From: an uncultured Clostridium sp.
Lineage (GTDB): Bacteria; Bacillota; Clostridia; TANB77; CAG-508
Assembly: GCA_930989765.1 (NCBI GenBank)
Contig: CAKNNA010000018.1
Coordinates: 1 to 33,640 of the forward strand
Direction: 5' to 3'
Length of the DNA stretch: 33,640 bases
Positions 8,032 to 16,837 of the stretch are shown here, in pieces (the first letter of the stretch is position 1; each line of letters begins with the position of its first letter). The position numbers were made by a program, and so were the translations under genes. The notes beneath the pieces were generated by a model. It was not told where the DNA came from and ran no database searches. It saw only the letters and a program-made list of their open reading frames with translations.

Positions 8032-8961
8032 TTGGAATTTAATCATAAACCAGTAATGTTAAAAGAATGTATAGAAGGTCTTAATATAAAACCTAATGGA
8101 ATATATTTAGATGGCACACTTGGAGGTGCAGGGCACAGCATAGAAATACTAAATAGGCTAAGCGATAAAGGAATACTAATAGGAGTAGATAGAGACGAAG
8201 AAGCACTAACAGCAGCAAAAAAGAGCTTGGCAGAATTTAAAAACGTAATTTATGTACATGATAATCATGATAATATAAAACAAATTTTAGAAAATTTAAA
8301 ATTCGAAAAAATAGATGGAATATTATTAGACTTAGGAGTTTCATCATATCAACTTGATGAAAAAAACAGAGGTTTTAGCTACTTAGGAGAAAATGAGTTA
8401 GACATGAGAATGGATAAATCTCAAAAATTAACAGCAAAAGAAGTTATAAATACATATAAAGAAGAGAAATTAGCACAAATCATATTTGAATATGGAGAAG
8501 AAAGATTTTCAAGACAAATTGCAAGAAGAATCTGTAATCAAAGAAAAATAAAACCTATAGAAACAACAAAAGAATTAGTAGAAATAATAGAAAAATCAAT
8601 ACCAAATTCAAAGAAAAAAGATGGACATCCTGCAAAAAGAACATTCCAAGCAATAAGAATAGAAGTAAATAATGAAATAAAACCATTATATGATACAATC
8701 TTAAATTGCATAGATGTTTTAAATGAAAGTGGTAGACTATGTGTTATAACATTTCATTCATTAGAAGATAGACAAGTAAAAAATGCAATGTTAAAAGCAA
8801 CTGGAAGATGTACATGCCCAAAAGATTTACCATATTGCACATGTGGTGCTAAGACTCTTGGAAAAATAATAACAAAAAAACCAGAAATACCAACAAAAGA
8901 AGAAATGCAAGAAAATTCAAGAAGTAAAAGTGCAAAACTAAGAATTTTTGAAAAAATATAA
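8032..8961 (+). CDS. rsmH: 16S rRNA (cytosine(1402)-N4)-methyltransferase
   Basis: It N4-methylates C1402 in the decoding centre of 16S rRNA using SAM (formerly MraW), 309 aa. Family motifs include FNHKPVML near the N-terminus, the SAM-binding DGTLGGAGHS (27-36), a conserved LDLGVSS, FSY and LDMRMD segment, and a C-terminal TFHSLEDRQVK followed by a Cys-rich stretch. The start is a TTG at 8032, five bases after GAGGTG; no ATG gives a better N-terminus. It is second gene of the dcw cluster. Confidence 0.97.
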   Translation: MEFNHKPVMLKECIEGLNIKPNGIYLDGTLGGAGHSIEILNRLSDKGILIGVDRDEEALTAAKKSLAEFKNVIYVHDNHDNIKQILENLKFEKIDGILLDLGVSSYQLDEKNRGFSYLGENELDMRMDKSQKLTAKEVINTYKEEKLAQIIFEYGEERFSRQIARRICNQRKIKPIETTKELVEIIEKSIPNSKKKDGHPAKRTFQAIRIEVNNEIKPLYDTILNCIDVLNESGRLCVITFHSLEDRQVKNAMLKATGRCTCPKDLPYCTCGAKTLGKIITKKPEIPTKEEMQENSRSKSAKLRIFEKI

Positions 8962-9008
8962 AACTAAAGATAAAAACTAAAAAAACATTAGATGGGAGGT
9001 GATAACTT

Positions 9009-9536
9009 ATGGCAAAAGTAAATTATCAGTATGAAACAAGTCCAAGAAAAATAGATCCAAATTATAGCAAAAAAAATAAAAAACAAAAAGAAGAAAAAAA
9101 TAGAAAATTAAAAGTAGTAAAAGACATACCAAGGCAAGATGTAAAAATCTCAGAAAAACAACGAAAAAAACAAATAAAATTAACAATAATTGCTTTGGCT
9201 GCAATAGCAGTATTATTTACCATATGTTATCAAAACTCTCAAATAAATGTAAAATTTAATCAAATACAGTCTCAAAAAAAAGAACTTGCAACACTTAAAA
9301 AAGAAAATGAACAAACAGAAGTAAATATAGAAAATAGTTTAAACTTAAGTAATATAGAGCAACTTGCAAAAGAAAAATTGGGAATGAGTAAATTAACAAA
9401 TAAGCAAACAGTATATGTTACACTACCAAAAAAAGACTATATCGAATCTGCTTCTGAAAAAATAGTAATAAATGAAGAAGAGGAAGAAAGTAATTGGTTT
9501 ATAGATTTAATAAAAAAAATAATAGGAGAAAAATAG
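9009..9536 (+). CDS. ftsL: FtsL/DivIC-like divisome protein
   Basis: A small bitopic membrane protein, 175 aa. It has a basic cytoplasmic N-terminus (1-56), one membrane helix (about 57-74), a coiled-coil (about 80-112) and then the SNIEQLAKEKLGM motif typical of the FtsL/FtsB/DivIC group. It has an unusually acidic tail ending in a short amphipathic segment. Position between rsmH and the PBP gene is that of ftsL. Such proteins form a complex that activates the FtsW-PBP septal synthase. The ribosome site is GGGAGGTG. Sequence alone does not separate FtsL from DivIC. Confidence 0.85.
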   Translation: MAKVNYQYETSPRKIDPNYSKKNKKQKEEKNRKLKVVKDIPRQDVKISEKQRKKQIKLTIIALAAIAVLFTICYQNSQINVKFNQIQSQKKELATLKKENEQTEVNIENSLNLSNIEQLAKEKLGMSKLTNKQTVYVTLPKKDYIESASEKIVINEEEEESNWFIDLIKKIIGEK

Positions 9537-9554
9537 AAATAAAATAATAAAAAT

Positions 9555-9589
9555 AAAGCACTTCTAATAAATATAATTAGAGGTGTTTT
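9555..9589 (+). promoter_or_regulatory. Hairpin sequestering the ribosome site of the PBP gene
   Basis: A stem of about 14 bp (9555-9568 with 9576-9589, including two G-T pairs) with a 7-nt loop. Its 3' strand contains the AGGTG ribosome site (9581-9585) and ends in a T-run, so it could act as an attenuator or as a translational gate for the transpeptidase gene. Confidence 0.6.
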
Positions 9590-9592
9590 TAT

Positions 9593-11593
9593 ATGGTTAT
9601 AACTAATTTATCAACAAAAAAAAGAATGAGAAATGTATTGTTTATTATATTTATATTAATAATATTGTTAATTACAAGGTTAACAGTAATACAAATAATA
9701 GATTATGAAAAACTATCAAGTATGGCATATAATCAGCAAACATTAGATAGAAGCATAAACCCAAAAAGAGGAACTATATATGACAGAACAGGTCAAAATA
9801 TCTTAGCAGTAAGTAGTACAGTAGAAACAGTAACAGTAAACCCAGGAAACATAGAAAAAGAAAACAAGGAGAAGGTTGCAAAAATATTATCAGAAACTTT
9901 TGAACTAAATTATGAAGATGTGCTAAAAAAAGTAAATAAGAGAAGTTCTATAGAAACAATAGCAAAAAAAGTAGATAAAGAAAAAACCGATAAATTAAGA
10001 GTTTGGATGGAAGAAAACAATATAACTACAGGAATAAATATAGATGAAGACACGAAAAGATATTATCCAAACAACAATTTAGCATCTCAAATAATAGGAT
10101 TCTGTGGGAGTGATAATCAAGGTTTAGATGGAATAGAAGCTAAATATGATGAGGAATTGTCAGGAACAAAAGGTGCAATAAAAAGACATACAGATGCAAG
10201 GGGAGGAGAAATAGGAGAAGAAGGAGAAGAATATGTATCTGCAATAGATGGTAATGATTTAATATTAACTATAGATATGACTATACAATCAATAATAGAA
10301 AAACATCTAGAAGAAGCATGTATAGACAATAAATGCACAGATGGTGGAAACATTGTAGTAATGAATCCTAAAAATGGAGAAATACTCGCAATGGCTACAT
10401 ATCCAAGCTATAACTTAAATGAACCATTTGAAGCATACACAGATGAATTAAAAGCAAATTGGGCAAATATGGAAAGCAAAGAAAAAACGGAAAAATTGCA
10501 AGCAGTATGGAGAAATAGAGCAATAACTGATACATATGAGCCAGGCTCTACATTTAAAACAATTACTGCATCAGCAGCACTAGAAGAAGGAATAGTAACA
10601 GATATAGATAAAGAAGGAGAGTTTACTTGTACAGGAGGAATAGAAATTGCAGGAGTTAGAATAAAATGCTGGAGATATTATAGGCCCCATGGTGCAGAAT
10701 CTTTAAGGCAAGCTCTAATGAATTCATGTAACCCAGTATTTATAGGATTAGGTCAAAAAATAGGAGTAACAAAATACTTTGAATATTTAAAAAAATTTGG
10801 ATTACTTGAAATAACAGGAGTAGACCTTCCAGGTGAAGCAAATAGTATTTTCATAAAACAAGAAAAAGCAGGACCAGTAGAACTTGCAACAATAAGTTTT
10901 GGCCAAAGGTTTGAAATAACACCAATTCAGCTTGTAACAGCAGTATCTGCAATAGCAAATGGAGGAAACTTAGTAACACCTAAAATTGTAAAAGAAATAG
11001 TAGACAGCAAAACAGGAGAAAAAACAGAAACTGAAAATAAGATAAGAGGAAATGTAATATCTAAAGAAACATCTGAAAAAGTTTTAAGTATGATGGAAAG
11101 TGTTGTATCAGAAGGAACTGGAAAAAATGCAAAAGTTGCAGGCTACAGAATAGGAGGAAAAACTGGAACATCAGAAGATGGGGTAAATACAAATAAATAT
11201 GTTACATCTTTTTTAGGAGTAGCACCAATAGAAGATCCAGAAGTTGTAATGTTAATAACATTATATAACCCAACAGGGGAAGGAGGACACCAAGGAGGAG
11301 GTGTTGCAGCACCAATAGGAGGTCAAATTTTTAGTGAAATATTACCATATTTAGAAGTAAGTCAAGGAAACCTTGATGAAATAGAAGCGATAGAAGAAGT
11401 AAAAGTACCAGAATTAACAGGAAAAACATTAAAAGAAGCAAAACAAATAGCAAAAGAAGCAGGAATAAACATAATTATAGAAAATGAGACAGAAAATTTA
11501 AATGAAGAAACTGCTATAGTAAAAAAACAAACGCCAAGTGCTGGGATAACAATTAATAAAGGAACTAATATATTTATTGAAATAGAACTTTAA
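9593..11593 (+). CDS. Class B penicillin-binding protein (FtsI/SpoVD type), one PASTA domain
   Basis: The septal DD-transpeptidase of the dcw cluster, 666 aa. The membrane anchor is at about residues 14-36, followed by a PBP dimer domain and a transpeptidase with STFK (Ser319), SCN (378-380) and KTGT (523-526). One PASTA repeat lies at about 603-665. AGGTG precedes the ATG by 7 bases, but this site is buried in a hairpin. The position after ftsL matches pbpB/spoVD of clostridia. It is a close paralogue of the gene at 25-2277. The final codons and stop lie inside a palindromic repeat (11585-11611), so the last two residues are repeat-derived. Confidence 0.95.
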   Translation: MVITNLSTKKRMRNVLFIIFILIILLITRLTVIQIIDYEKLSSMAYNQQTLDRSINPKRGTIYDRTGQNILAVSSTVETVTVNPGNIEKENKEKVAKILSETFELNYEDVLKKVNKRSSIETIAKKVDKEKTDKLRVWMEENNITTGINIDEDTKRYYPNNNLASQIIGFCGSDNQGLDGIEAKYDEELSGTKGAIKRHTDARGGEIGEEGEEYVSAIDGNDLILTIDMTIQSIIEKHLEEACIDNKCTDGGNIVVMNPKNGEILAMATYPSYNLNEPFEAYTDELKANWANMESKEKTEKLQAVWRNRAITDTYEPGSTFKTITASAALEEGIVTDIDKEGEFTCTGGIEIAGVRIKCWRYYRPHGAESLRQALMNSCNPVFIGLGQKIGVTKYFEYLKKFGLLEITGVDLPGEANSIFIKQEKAGPVELATISFGQRFEITPIQLVTAVSAIANGGNLVTPKIVKEIVDSKTGEKTETENKIRGNVISKETSEKVLSMMESVVSEGTGKNAKVAGYRIGGKTGTSEDGVNTNKYVTSFLGVAPIEDPEVVMLITLYNPTGEGGHQGGGVAAPIGGQIFSEILPYLEVSQGNLDEIEAIEEVKVPELTGKTLKEAKQIAKEAGINIIIENETENLNEETAIVKKQTPSAGITINKGTNIFIEIEL

Positions 11594-11611
11594 GGAACGT
11601 CCCCAAAGTTC
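11585..11611. repeat. REP-like palindrome, copy 1
   Basis: A 27-bp imperfect palindrome with 7-bp outer arms (GAACTTT/AAAGTTC) around a GGAACGTCCC core. It overlaps the stop codon of the PBP gene. The same sequence, with one base changed, occurs inverted at 33472-33510 after murA. Confidence 0.75.
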
Positions 11612-11670
11612 ACAAATTGCCATCTATCTCCATCCCCATCACAATCTGGAACAGGTTTTAAATGACCATT
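11590..11670 (-). pseudogene. Short coding-like remnant next to REP-like repeat
   Basis: On the minus strand a 26-codon open stretch ends DGDRWQFVNFGDVP and a stop inside the palindrome. It has no start codon or ribosome site and a stop codon directly precedes it. It is richer in G+C than its surroundings. It is probably a fragment of a mobile-element-related sequence. The function is unknown and the call is weak. Confidence 0.3.
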
Positions 11671-11796
11671 TCATAAAATTTTCGAAAAAATCTATACAAA
11701 ATAGGCAAATAGTTATATAATAATAAAAATTAAAGGAATAAATTTTCTTTTAATATATAAATATATAATAAGTAAAAATGAAGGGAATGATTCTAA

Positions 11797-13338
11797 ATGG
11801 AATTAAAAAAATTATTAGTTGGAATTGATGGAATTAAAGCTAAAGGAAATTTAGATATAGATATTGAAGCAATTGAAAGTAACTCAAAAAACATAAAAAA
11901 TGGTTATGTATTTGTAGCAATAAAAGGATATAAAGAAGATGGACATAAATATATAAATGAAGCAATAGAAAATGGTGCAGTAGCAATTGTTATAGAAGAA
12001 GGATGTGATATTAAATCTATCAATGTAAAAGAAGATTTAGTAATCATAATGGTAAAAAATACAAGAGAAGCTTTAGCAAAAATGTCAGCTTCATTTTATG
12101 GAAACCCATCAACAAAGTTCAAACTAATAGGTATTACTGGAACAAAAGGAAAAACAACAACAACATTTATGATTAAACAAATAATGCAAGAAGCAGGAAA
12201 AAAAGTTGGTTTAATAGGAACAATAGCAACATACATAAATGATGAAAAAATAACAGAAAATGATAGAACTACACCAGAGAGTATAGAACTTCAAAAAACA
12301 TTCAAGAAAATGGCAGATGAAAATGTAGAAATAGTAGTTATGGAAGTTTCATCACAAAGTATAAAATTACATAGAGTTGATGGAGTAAATTTTGATATTG
12401 TAATATTTACTAACTTATCAGAAGATCATATAAGTCCAAACGAACATGAAAATATGCAAGAATACTTTAATACTAAGCTTGAGCTATTTAAAATGTGCAA
12501 AACAGGAATTGTAAATACAGATGATTTATATGGTGCTAAAATTCCAAATTTATTCCCTGAAAATGATATAATGACATATGGAATAGATAATTATGCAAAA
12601 TTACTTGCAAAAGATATAACAGTAACAAATTCATATGTTGACTTTAAAGTAAAATTAACAGACAGAAACGAAAGAGTAAAAACAGGAATACCAGGAAGAT
12701 TTAGTGTGTATAATTCACTTGCAGCTATATGTGTTGCACAAAAATTTGGTATTTCTAAAGAAGTAATACAAAAAGCATTATGGGAAGTTAGAGTACCAGG
12801 AAGGTCTGAACTTGTAGTAAGTAATGAAGAAAAGACAGTAATGATAGATTATGCACATACTCCTGAAAGTCTAGAAAATATATTGCAAGCAATAAAAACA
12901 TATACAAGAGGAAGAGTAATATGTGTATTTGGATGTGGAGGAGATAGAGATAAAAAGAAACGTCCAATGATGGGAGAAGTTGCAGGAAAAGTTGCAGACT
13001 ATACAATAGTAACATCAGATAATCCAAGGGGAGAAGATCCTAAGAAAATAATAGAAGATATAAAACAAGGAATAAATAAAACAAAAGGAAAATATGAAGT
13101 AATTGTTGACAGAACATTAGCAATAAAAAAGGCTCTTACAATGTCAAAAGAAAGAGACATTGTGCTATTAGCAGGTAAAGGACATGAAATGTATCAAGAA
13201 ATAAAAGGAAAAAAAATACCATATGATGAAAGAAAAATAATTAAAGATTATATAGCAGAATTAGAAGAAAAAAATAAACTAAAAGAAGAAAAAAGTAAGC
13301 TAAAAGAAAAAAACGAAAAAATAGACAATCAGAATTAA
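11797..13338 (+). CDS. murE: UDP-N-acetylmuramoyl-tripeptide synthase, meso-DAP type
   Basis: It adds the third stem residue to UDP-MurNAc-L-Ala-D-Glu with ATP in the cytoplasm, 513 aa. The N-terminal UDP-binding domain is followed by the ATP loop GTKGKTT (115-121), the central ligase domain and a C-terminal domain with DNPR (408-411). DNPR is the known signature of meso-diaminopimelate enzymes (lysine enzymes differ there), so the wall is inferred to be DAP-type. A Lys/Glu-rich tail of about 25 residues extends beyond the usual end. AAGGGA precedes the ATG. Confidence 0.97.
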   Translation: MELKKLLVGIDGIKAKGNLDIDIEAIESNSKNIKNGYVFVAIKGYKEDGHKYINEAIENGAVAIVIEEGCDIKSINVKEDLVIIMVKNTREALAKMSASFYGNPSTKFKLIGITGTKGKTTTTFMIKQIMQEAGKKVGLIGTIATYINDEKITENDRTTPESIELQKTFKKMADENVEIVVMEVSSQSIKLHRVDGVNFDIVIFTNLSEDHISPNEHENMQEYFNTKLELFKMCKTGIVNTDDLYGAKIPNLFPENDIMTYGIDNYAKLLAKDITVTNSYVDFKVKLTDRNERVKTGIPGRFSVYNSLAAICVAQKFGISKEVIQKALWEVRVPGRSELVVSNEEKTVMIDYAHTPESLENILQAIKTYTRGRVICVFGCGGDRDKKKRPMMGEVAGKVADYTIVTSDNPRGEDPKKIIEDIKQGINKTKGKYEVIVDRTLAIKKALTMSKERDIVLLAGKGHEMYQEIKGKKIPYDERKIIKDYIAELEEKNKLKEEKSKLKEKNEKIDNQN

Positions 13339-13416
13339 AAAAGTAATTAAACATAATAAAATACAAATAAAAGAAAAATAAATTTTAAATATACAAGACA
13401 GAAAGGTTTGAGAAAT

Positions 13417-14397
13417 TTGAATTTTGAGATAAAAATACTGCTGATAACTTTTATAATATCAGTTATATTAGGAACAATAATTATACCAATATTAAAAAAA
13501 TTAAAAGTAGGTCAAATGGAAAGGGATGATGGGCCAGCATCACATTTAAAAAAACAAGGAACACCAACAATGGGTGGAATCATTATAATAATTGCAATGT
13601 TAATATCAGTAGTTGGAACATATACATATATGAATATAACAGGAAGTAGTGAAGTATCTAAAAGAATAATTCCACTGATGATAATAACAATAGGATTTGG
13701 AGTAATAGGTTTTATAGATGATTATAAAAAATTAGTATTAAAAAATACAGAAGGATTAAAACCAAGCTATAAAATGCTTGGATTATTAATCATATCAGTA
13801 ATATATGTTCTTTTTTTAACACAAGGCCTAAAAATTGGAACAGAAACTTATATACCAATAATAAAAGAAACAATAAATATGCCTTTATATATCTACATCC
13901 CATTTGCAATAATAGTAATTTTAGGAACGACTAATGCAATAAACCTAACAGATGGAGTCGATGGACTTTCTTCTAGTGTTTCTACAATAATAATAACAAC
14001 ACTTACAATAATTGCAATTATGCTTGGAATAAGTGAAGCATCTATATTTGGAAGTATTGTAATTGGTGCAACACTAGGATTTTTAATGTTTAATTTGCAC
14101 CCAGCAAAAGTTTTTATGGGGGATACAGGTTCACTTCTTTTAGGGGGAGTTATCTCTGGATTAGCTTTATACTTAAAAATGCCATTATTACTATTAATAA
14201 TAGCATTAATCCCAGTAATAGAAACTCTATCAGTAATAATTCAAGTAGCATATTACAAAAAAACAGGAAAAAGAGTATTTAAAATGGCACCATTACATCA
14301 TCATTTTGAATTATCAGGTTGGAAAGAAAATAAAGTGGTAATTGTATTTAGTATAATAACATTAATTTTATGTATTATTGGATTAAAAGTAATATAA
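13417..14397 (+). CDS. mraY: Phospho-N-acetylmuramoyl-pentapeptide transferase
   Basis: A multi-pass membrane enzyme that transfers phospho-MurNAc-pentapeptide to undecaprenyl phosphate, forming lipid I; 326 aa. Diagnostic motifs are GTPTMGG, the DDY pair (Asp101-Asp102), NLTDGVDGL (176-184), KVFMGDTGS and APLHHHFE with the His triad at 294-296. Two TTG codons can start the frame. The TTG at 13417 is preferred because AAAGG ends 10 bases upstream, while the TTG at 13408 lies only one base from it. It is sixth in the dcw order here, between murE and ftsW. Confidence 0.96.
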   Translation: MNFEIKILLITFIISVILGTIIIPILKKLKVGQMERDDGPASHLKKQGTPTMGGIIIIIAMLISVVGTYTYMNITGSSEVSKRIIPLMIITIGFGVIGFIDDYKKLVLKNTEGLKPSYKMLGLLIISVIYVLFLTQGLKIGTETYIPIIKETINMPLYIYIPFAIIVILGTTNAINLTDGVDGLSSSVSTIIITTLTIIAIMLGISEASIFGSIVIGATLGFLMFNLHPAKVFMGDTGSLLLGGVISGLALYLKMPLLLLIIALIPVIETLSVIIQVAYYKKTGKRVFKMAPLHHHFELSGWKENKVVIVFSIITLILCIIGLKVI

Positions 14398-14460
14398 ATA
14401 CTAAATTAAAAATGTAAATACAAAAGTTTTAAAATATGCATAAATAGGAGGTTAGCATAA

Positions 14461-15628
14461 ATGACAAAAACTAAAGCAAAACCAATTGAAAAAAATATGC
14501 CTAAAAAGAAAGCAGGAAAATTTTCAAGTTTTGTAAATAATCCAATAGATTTTACATTATTAATAACTATAATATTATTACTAGGTATAGGGCTAATTAT
14601 GGTTTTATCTGCAAGTTCACCATCTGCACTTGCAGAGCATGGAGATAGTTATCATTATTTTAAAAGACAGTTGATTTTTGGAATTTTAGGAATAATTTGC
14701 ATGCTTGCAATATCCAAAATAGATTATAGATTTTATCAAAAATTTTACAAATCAGCATGGTGGATATCTTTAGCTTTACTAATTATAGTACTTATTATAG
14801 GAAGAGAGGTAAATGGTGCACAAAGGTGGATATATGTTACAGAAAGCTTAAGTGTCCAACCATCAGAAATAGTAAAATTCCTAATTATAATTTTTTATGC
14901 AGGAATGCTTACAAAAAACAGAGAACAATTACCAGAATTTAAAAATGGAATTTTAAAACATTTGGCAATGGTAGTGCCTCTAATAGTATTATTACTACTA
15001 GAGCCACACTTTAGTGCTTCAATGGTAATTTTAGGAATAGTTTGTATCATGCTTTTTGTAGCAGGTTGTAAATTTAAGCACTTTTTAGGATTAGGAACAA
15101 TTTTAATTCCATTAATTATTATAGTTGCAATCTTGCAACCATATAGACTAGAAAGAGTTATAACATTTTTAGACCCTTGGAAAGATGCATCAGATACAGG
15201 ATGGCAAGTTATACAAAGCTTATATGCAATAGGATCAGGGGGAATATTTGGTGTAGGTCTTGGAGACAGCAAACAAAAATATTTATATATACCAGAGCCA
15301 CAAAATGATTTCATATTTTCAATAATAGGAGAAGAACTAGGTTTTATTGGCTCATCATTAATACTCATATTATTTGGCATATTAATTTGGAGAGGTGTAA
15401 TAATTGCAATGAAAGCTCCAGACATGTTTGGAAGCTTAGTAGCAGTAGGAATAACATCACTTGTAGCAATACAAGTAATTATAAATATAGCTGTTGTAAC
15501 ATCTTCAATGCCAGCAACAGGAATGCCACTACCATTTTTTAGTTACCGGTGGTACAGCATTATTTATATTGCTGTGTGAAATGGGTGTATTATTAAACAT
15601 ATCCAGAGCAGTAGCTAAAAATAAATAG
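14461..15628 (+). CDS. ftsW: Septal peptidoglycan polymerase FtsW, read through a +1 shift at CGG
   Basis: A SEDS-family glycosyltransferase that polymerises lipid II with its partner PBP. It is a polytopic membrane protein of 388 aa when the frame is restored. Conserved blocks are visible: LSASSPSA after the first helix, GAQRWI, QPSEIVKF, EPHF, and PEPQNDFIFSIIGEELGF. The zero frame ends at 15579 just after the conserved PFFSY motif. Skipping the C of the in-frame CGG at 15547-15549 (codon 363) restores PFFSYGGTAL and a normal end ISRAVAKNK, with the stop at 15626-15628. Because FtsW is normally essential, and PFFSYGG is nearly invariant, either translation shifts frame here or the sequence carries an inserted base. 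AGGAGG precedes the ATG. Confidence 0.93.
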
Positions 15629-15699
15629 AGTATTAAACAATAGGTTTATAGGTAAATCCTAAAAAAACCTAAATATAGTATGTGAGGAATGAAATTGTT

Positions 15700-16827
15700 A
15701 TGAAAGCAATAATTGCAGCAGCAGGTACAGCAGGTCACATAAATCCAGGTATTGCAATTGCAAATAAAATAAAAGAAGAAAATAAAAATTCAGAAATAAT
15801 ATTTATAGGAACAACAAGAGGGCTAGAAAATGATTTAGTACCAAGAGCAGGATATGAATTAAAAACAATAGATGCATATGGACTAAAATTTAAACCATCA
15901 ATTGAAAATATAAAACAAATGATAAAAACAATAAAAGGAATAGGAGAAGCAAAAAAAATAATAAAAGAATTTAAACCAGATATAGTAATTGGAACAGGTG
16001 GGTATATATGTGGAGCAAGCATACTTGCTGCACATTCTTTAAAAGTACCAACATTATTACATGAAAGTAATAGTTACCCAGGAAAAGCAATAAAAATGTT
16101 AGCTAAAAAAACAGACACAATTTTAGTATCATTTAAAGAAGCAATTCCAAGAATAAAACATGCAAAAAAAATAGTATATACAGGAACACCAATTAAAATA
16201 AAAAAACAAGAATATACTAATGAAAAAAAAGAGCAAATAATAAACCAAATAGGATTAAATCAAGAAAAACCAATAGTACTAATATTTGGAGGAAGCCAAG
16301 GAGCGCAAAAAATAAATGAAGCAGTACTTATGATAATTCAAAACAAATTGAACAAAGATTACCAAATAATATGGGCAGCAGGACCAAAACAATATGATTT
16401 AATAAAAGAAAAATTGGAAGATATGAACAAAAATATAGCATTTTTAGAAAATACAAAAATAGTTCCATATATATATAATATGGAAGAAGTAATGAATATA
16501 GCAGATTTAATTGTATCAAGAAGTGGAGCTATGACAATAACCGAAATATCAAACTTAGGAAAACCATCAATATTAATTCCACTTCCAAATGTTAGCAACA
16601 ACCATCAAATGTATAATGCAAAAGTATTAGAAAGTAAAAATGCGGCTAAGATTATAAAAAATGAAGAGCTTAATTCTGTGAATTTAAATGAGAGTATAAA
16701 AGAAATTGTTCTAAATAAAAATAAAAAAATGGAGATGGGGAAAAATGCGAGCAAAATTGCTACAAAAAATGTTGAAGATAAAATTTATAAAGAGATTTTA
16801 GAATTAGTAAAAAGTAATAAACAATAA
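15700..16827 (+). CDS. murG: UDP-GlcNAc:lipid I N-acetylglucosaminyltransferase
   Basis: A peripheral membrane glycosyltransferase (GT28) that converts lipid I to lipid II, 375 aa from the chosen start. Motifs include GTAGHINPGIA at the N-terminus, GTGGYICG and HESN in the acceptor domain, FGGSQGA at the start of the donor domain, and SRSGAMTITE which binds UDP-GlcNAc. The start is the ATG at 15700, 11 bases after GAGGA; a GTG at 15682 also lies in frame but would overlap the ribosome site. The sensor kinase gene follows 10 bases after the stop. Confidence 0.96.
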   Translation: MKAIIAAAGTAGHINPGIAIANKIKEENKNSEIIFIGTTRGLENDLVPRAGYELKTIDAYGLKFKPSIENIKQMIKTIKGIGEAKKIIKEFKPDIVIGTGGYICGASILAAHSLKVPTLLHESNSYPGKAIKMLAKKTDTILVSFKEAIPRIKHAKKIVYTGTPIKIKKQEYTNEKKEQIINQIGLNQEKPIVLIFGGSQGAQKINEAVLMIIQNKLNKDYQIIWAAGPKQYDLIKEKLEDMNKNIAFLENTKIVPYIYNMEEVMNIADLIVSRSGAMTITEISNLGKPSILIPLPNVSNNHQMYNAKVLESKNAAKIIKNEELNSVNLNESIKEIVLNKNKKMEMGKNASKIATKNVEDKIYKEILELVKSNKQ

Positions 16828-16837
16828 GGAGAAAATT

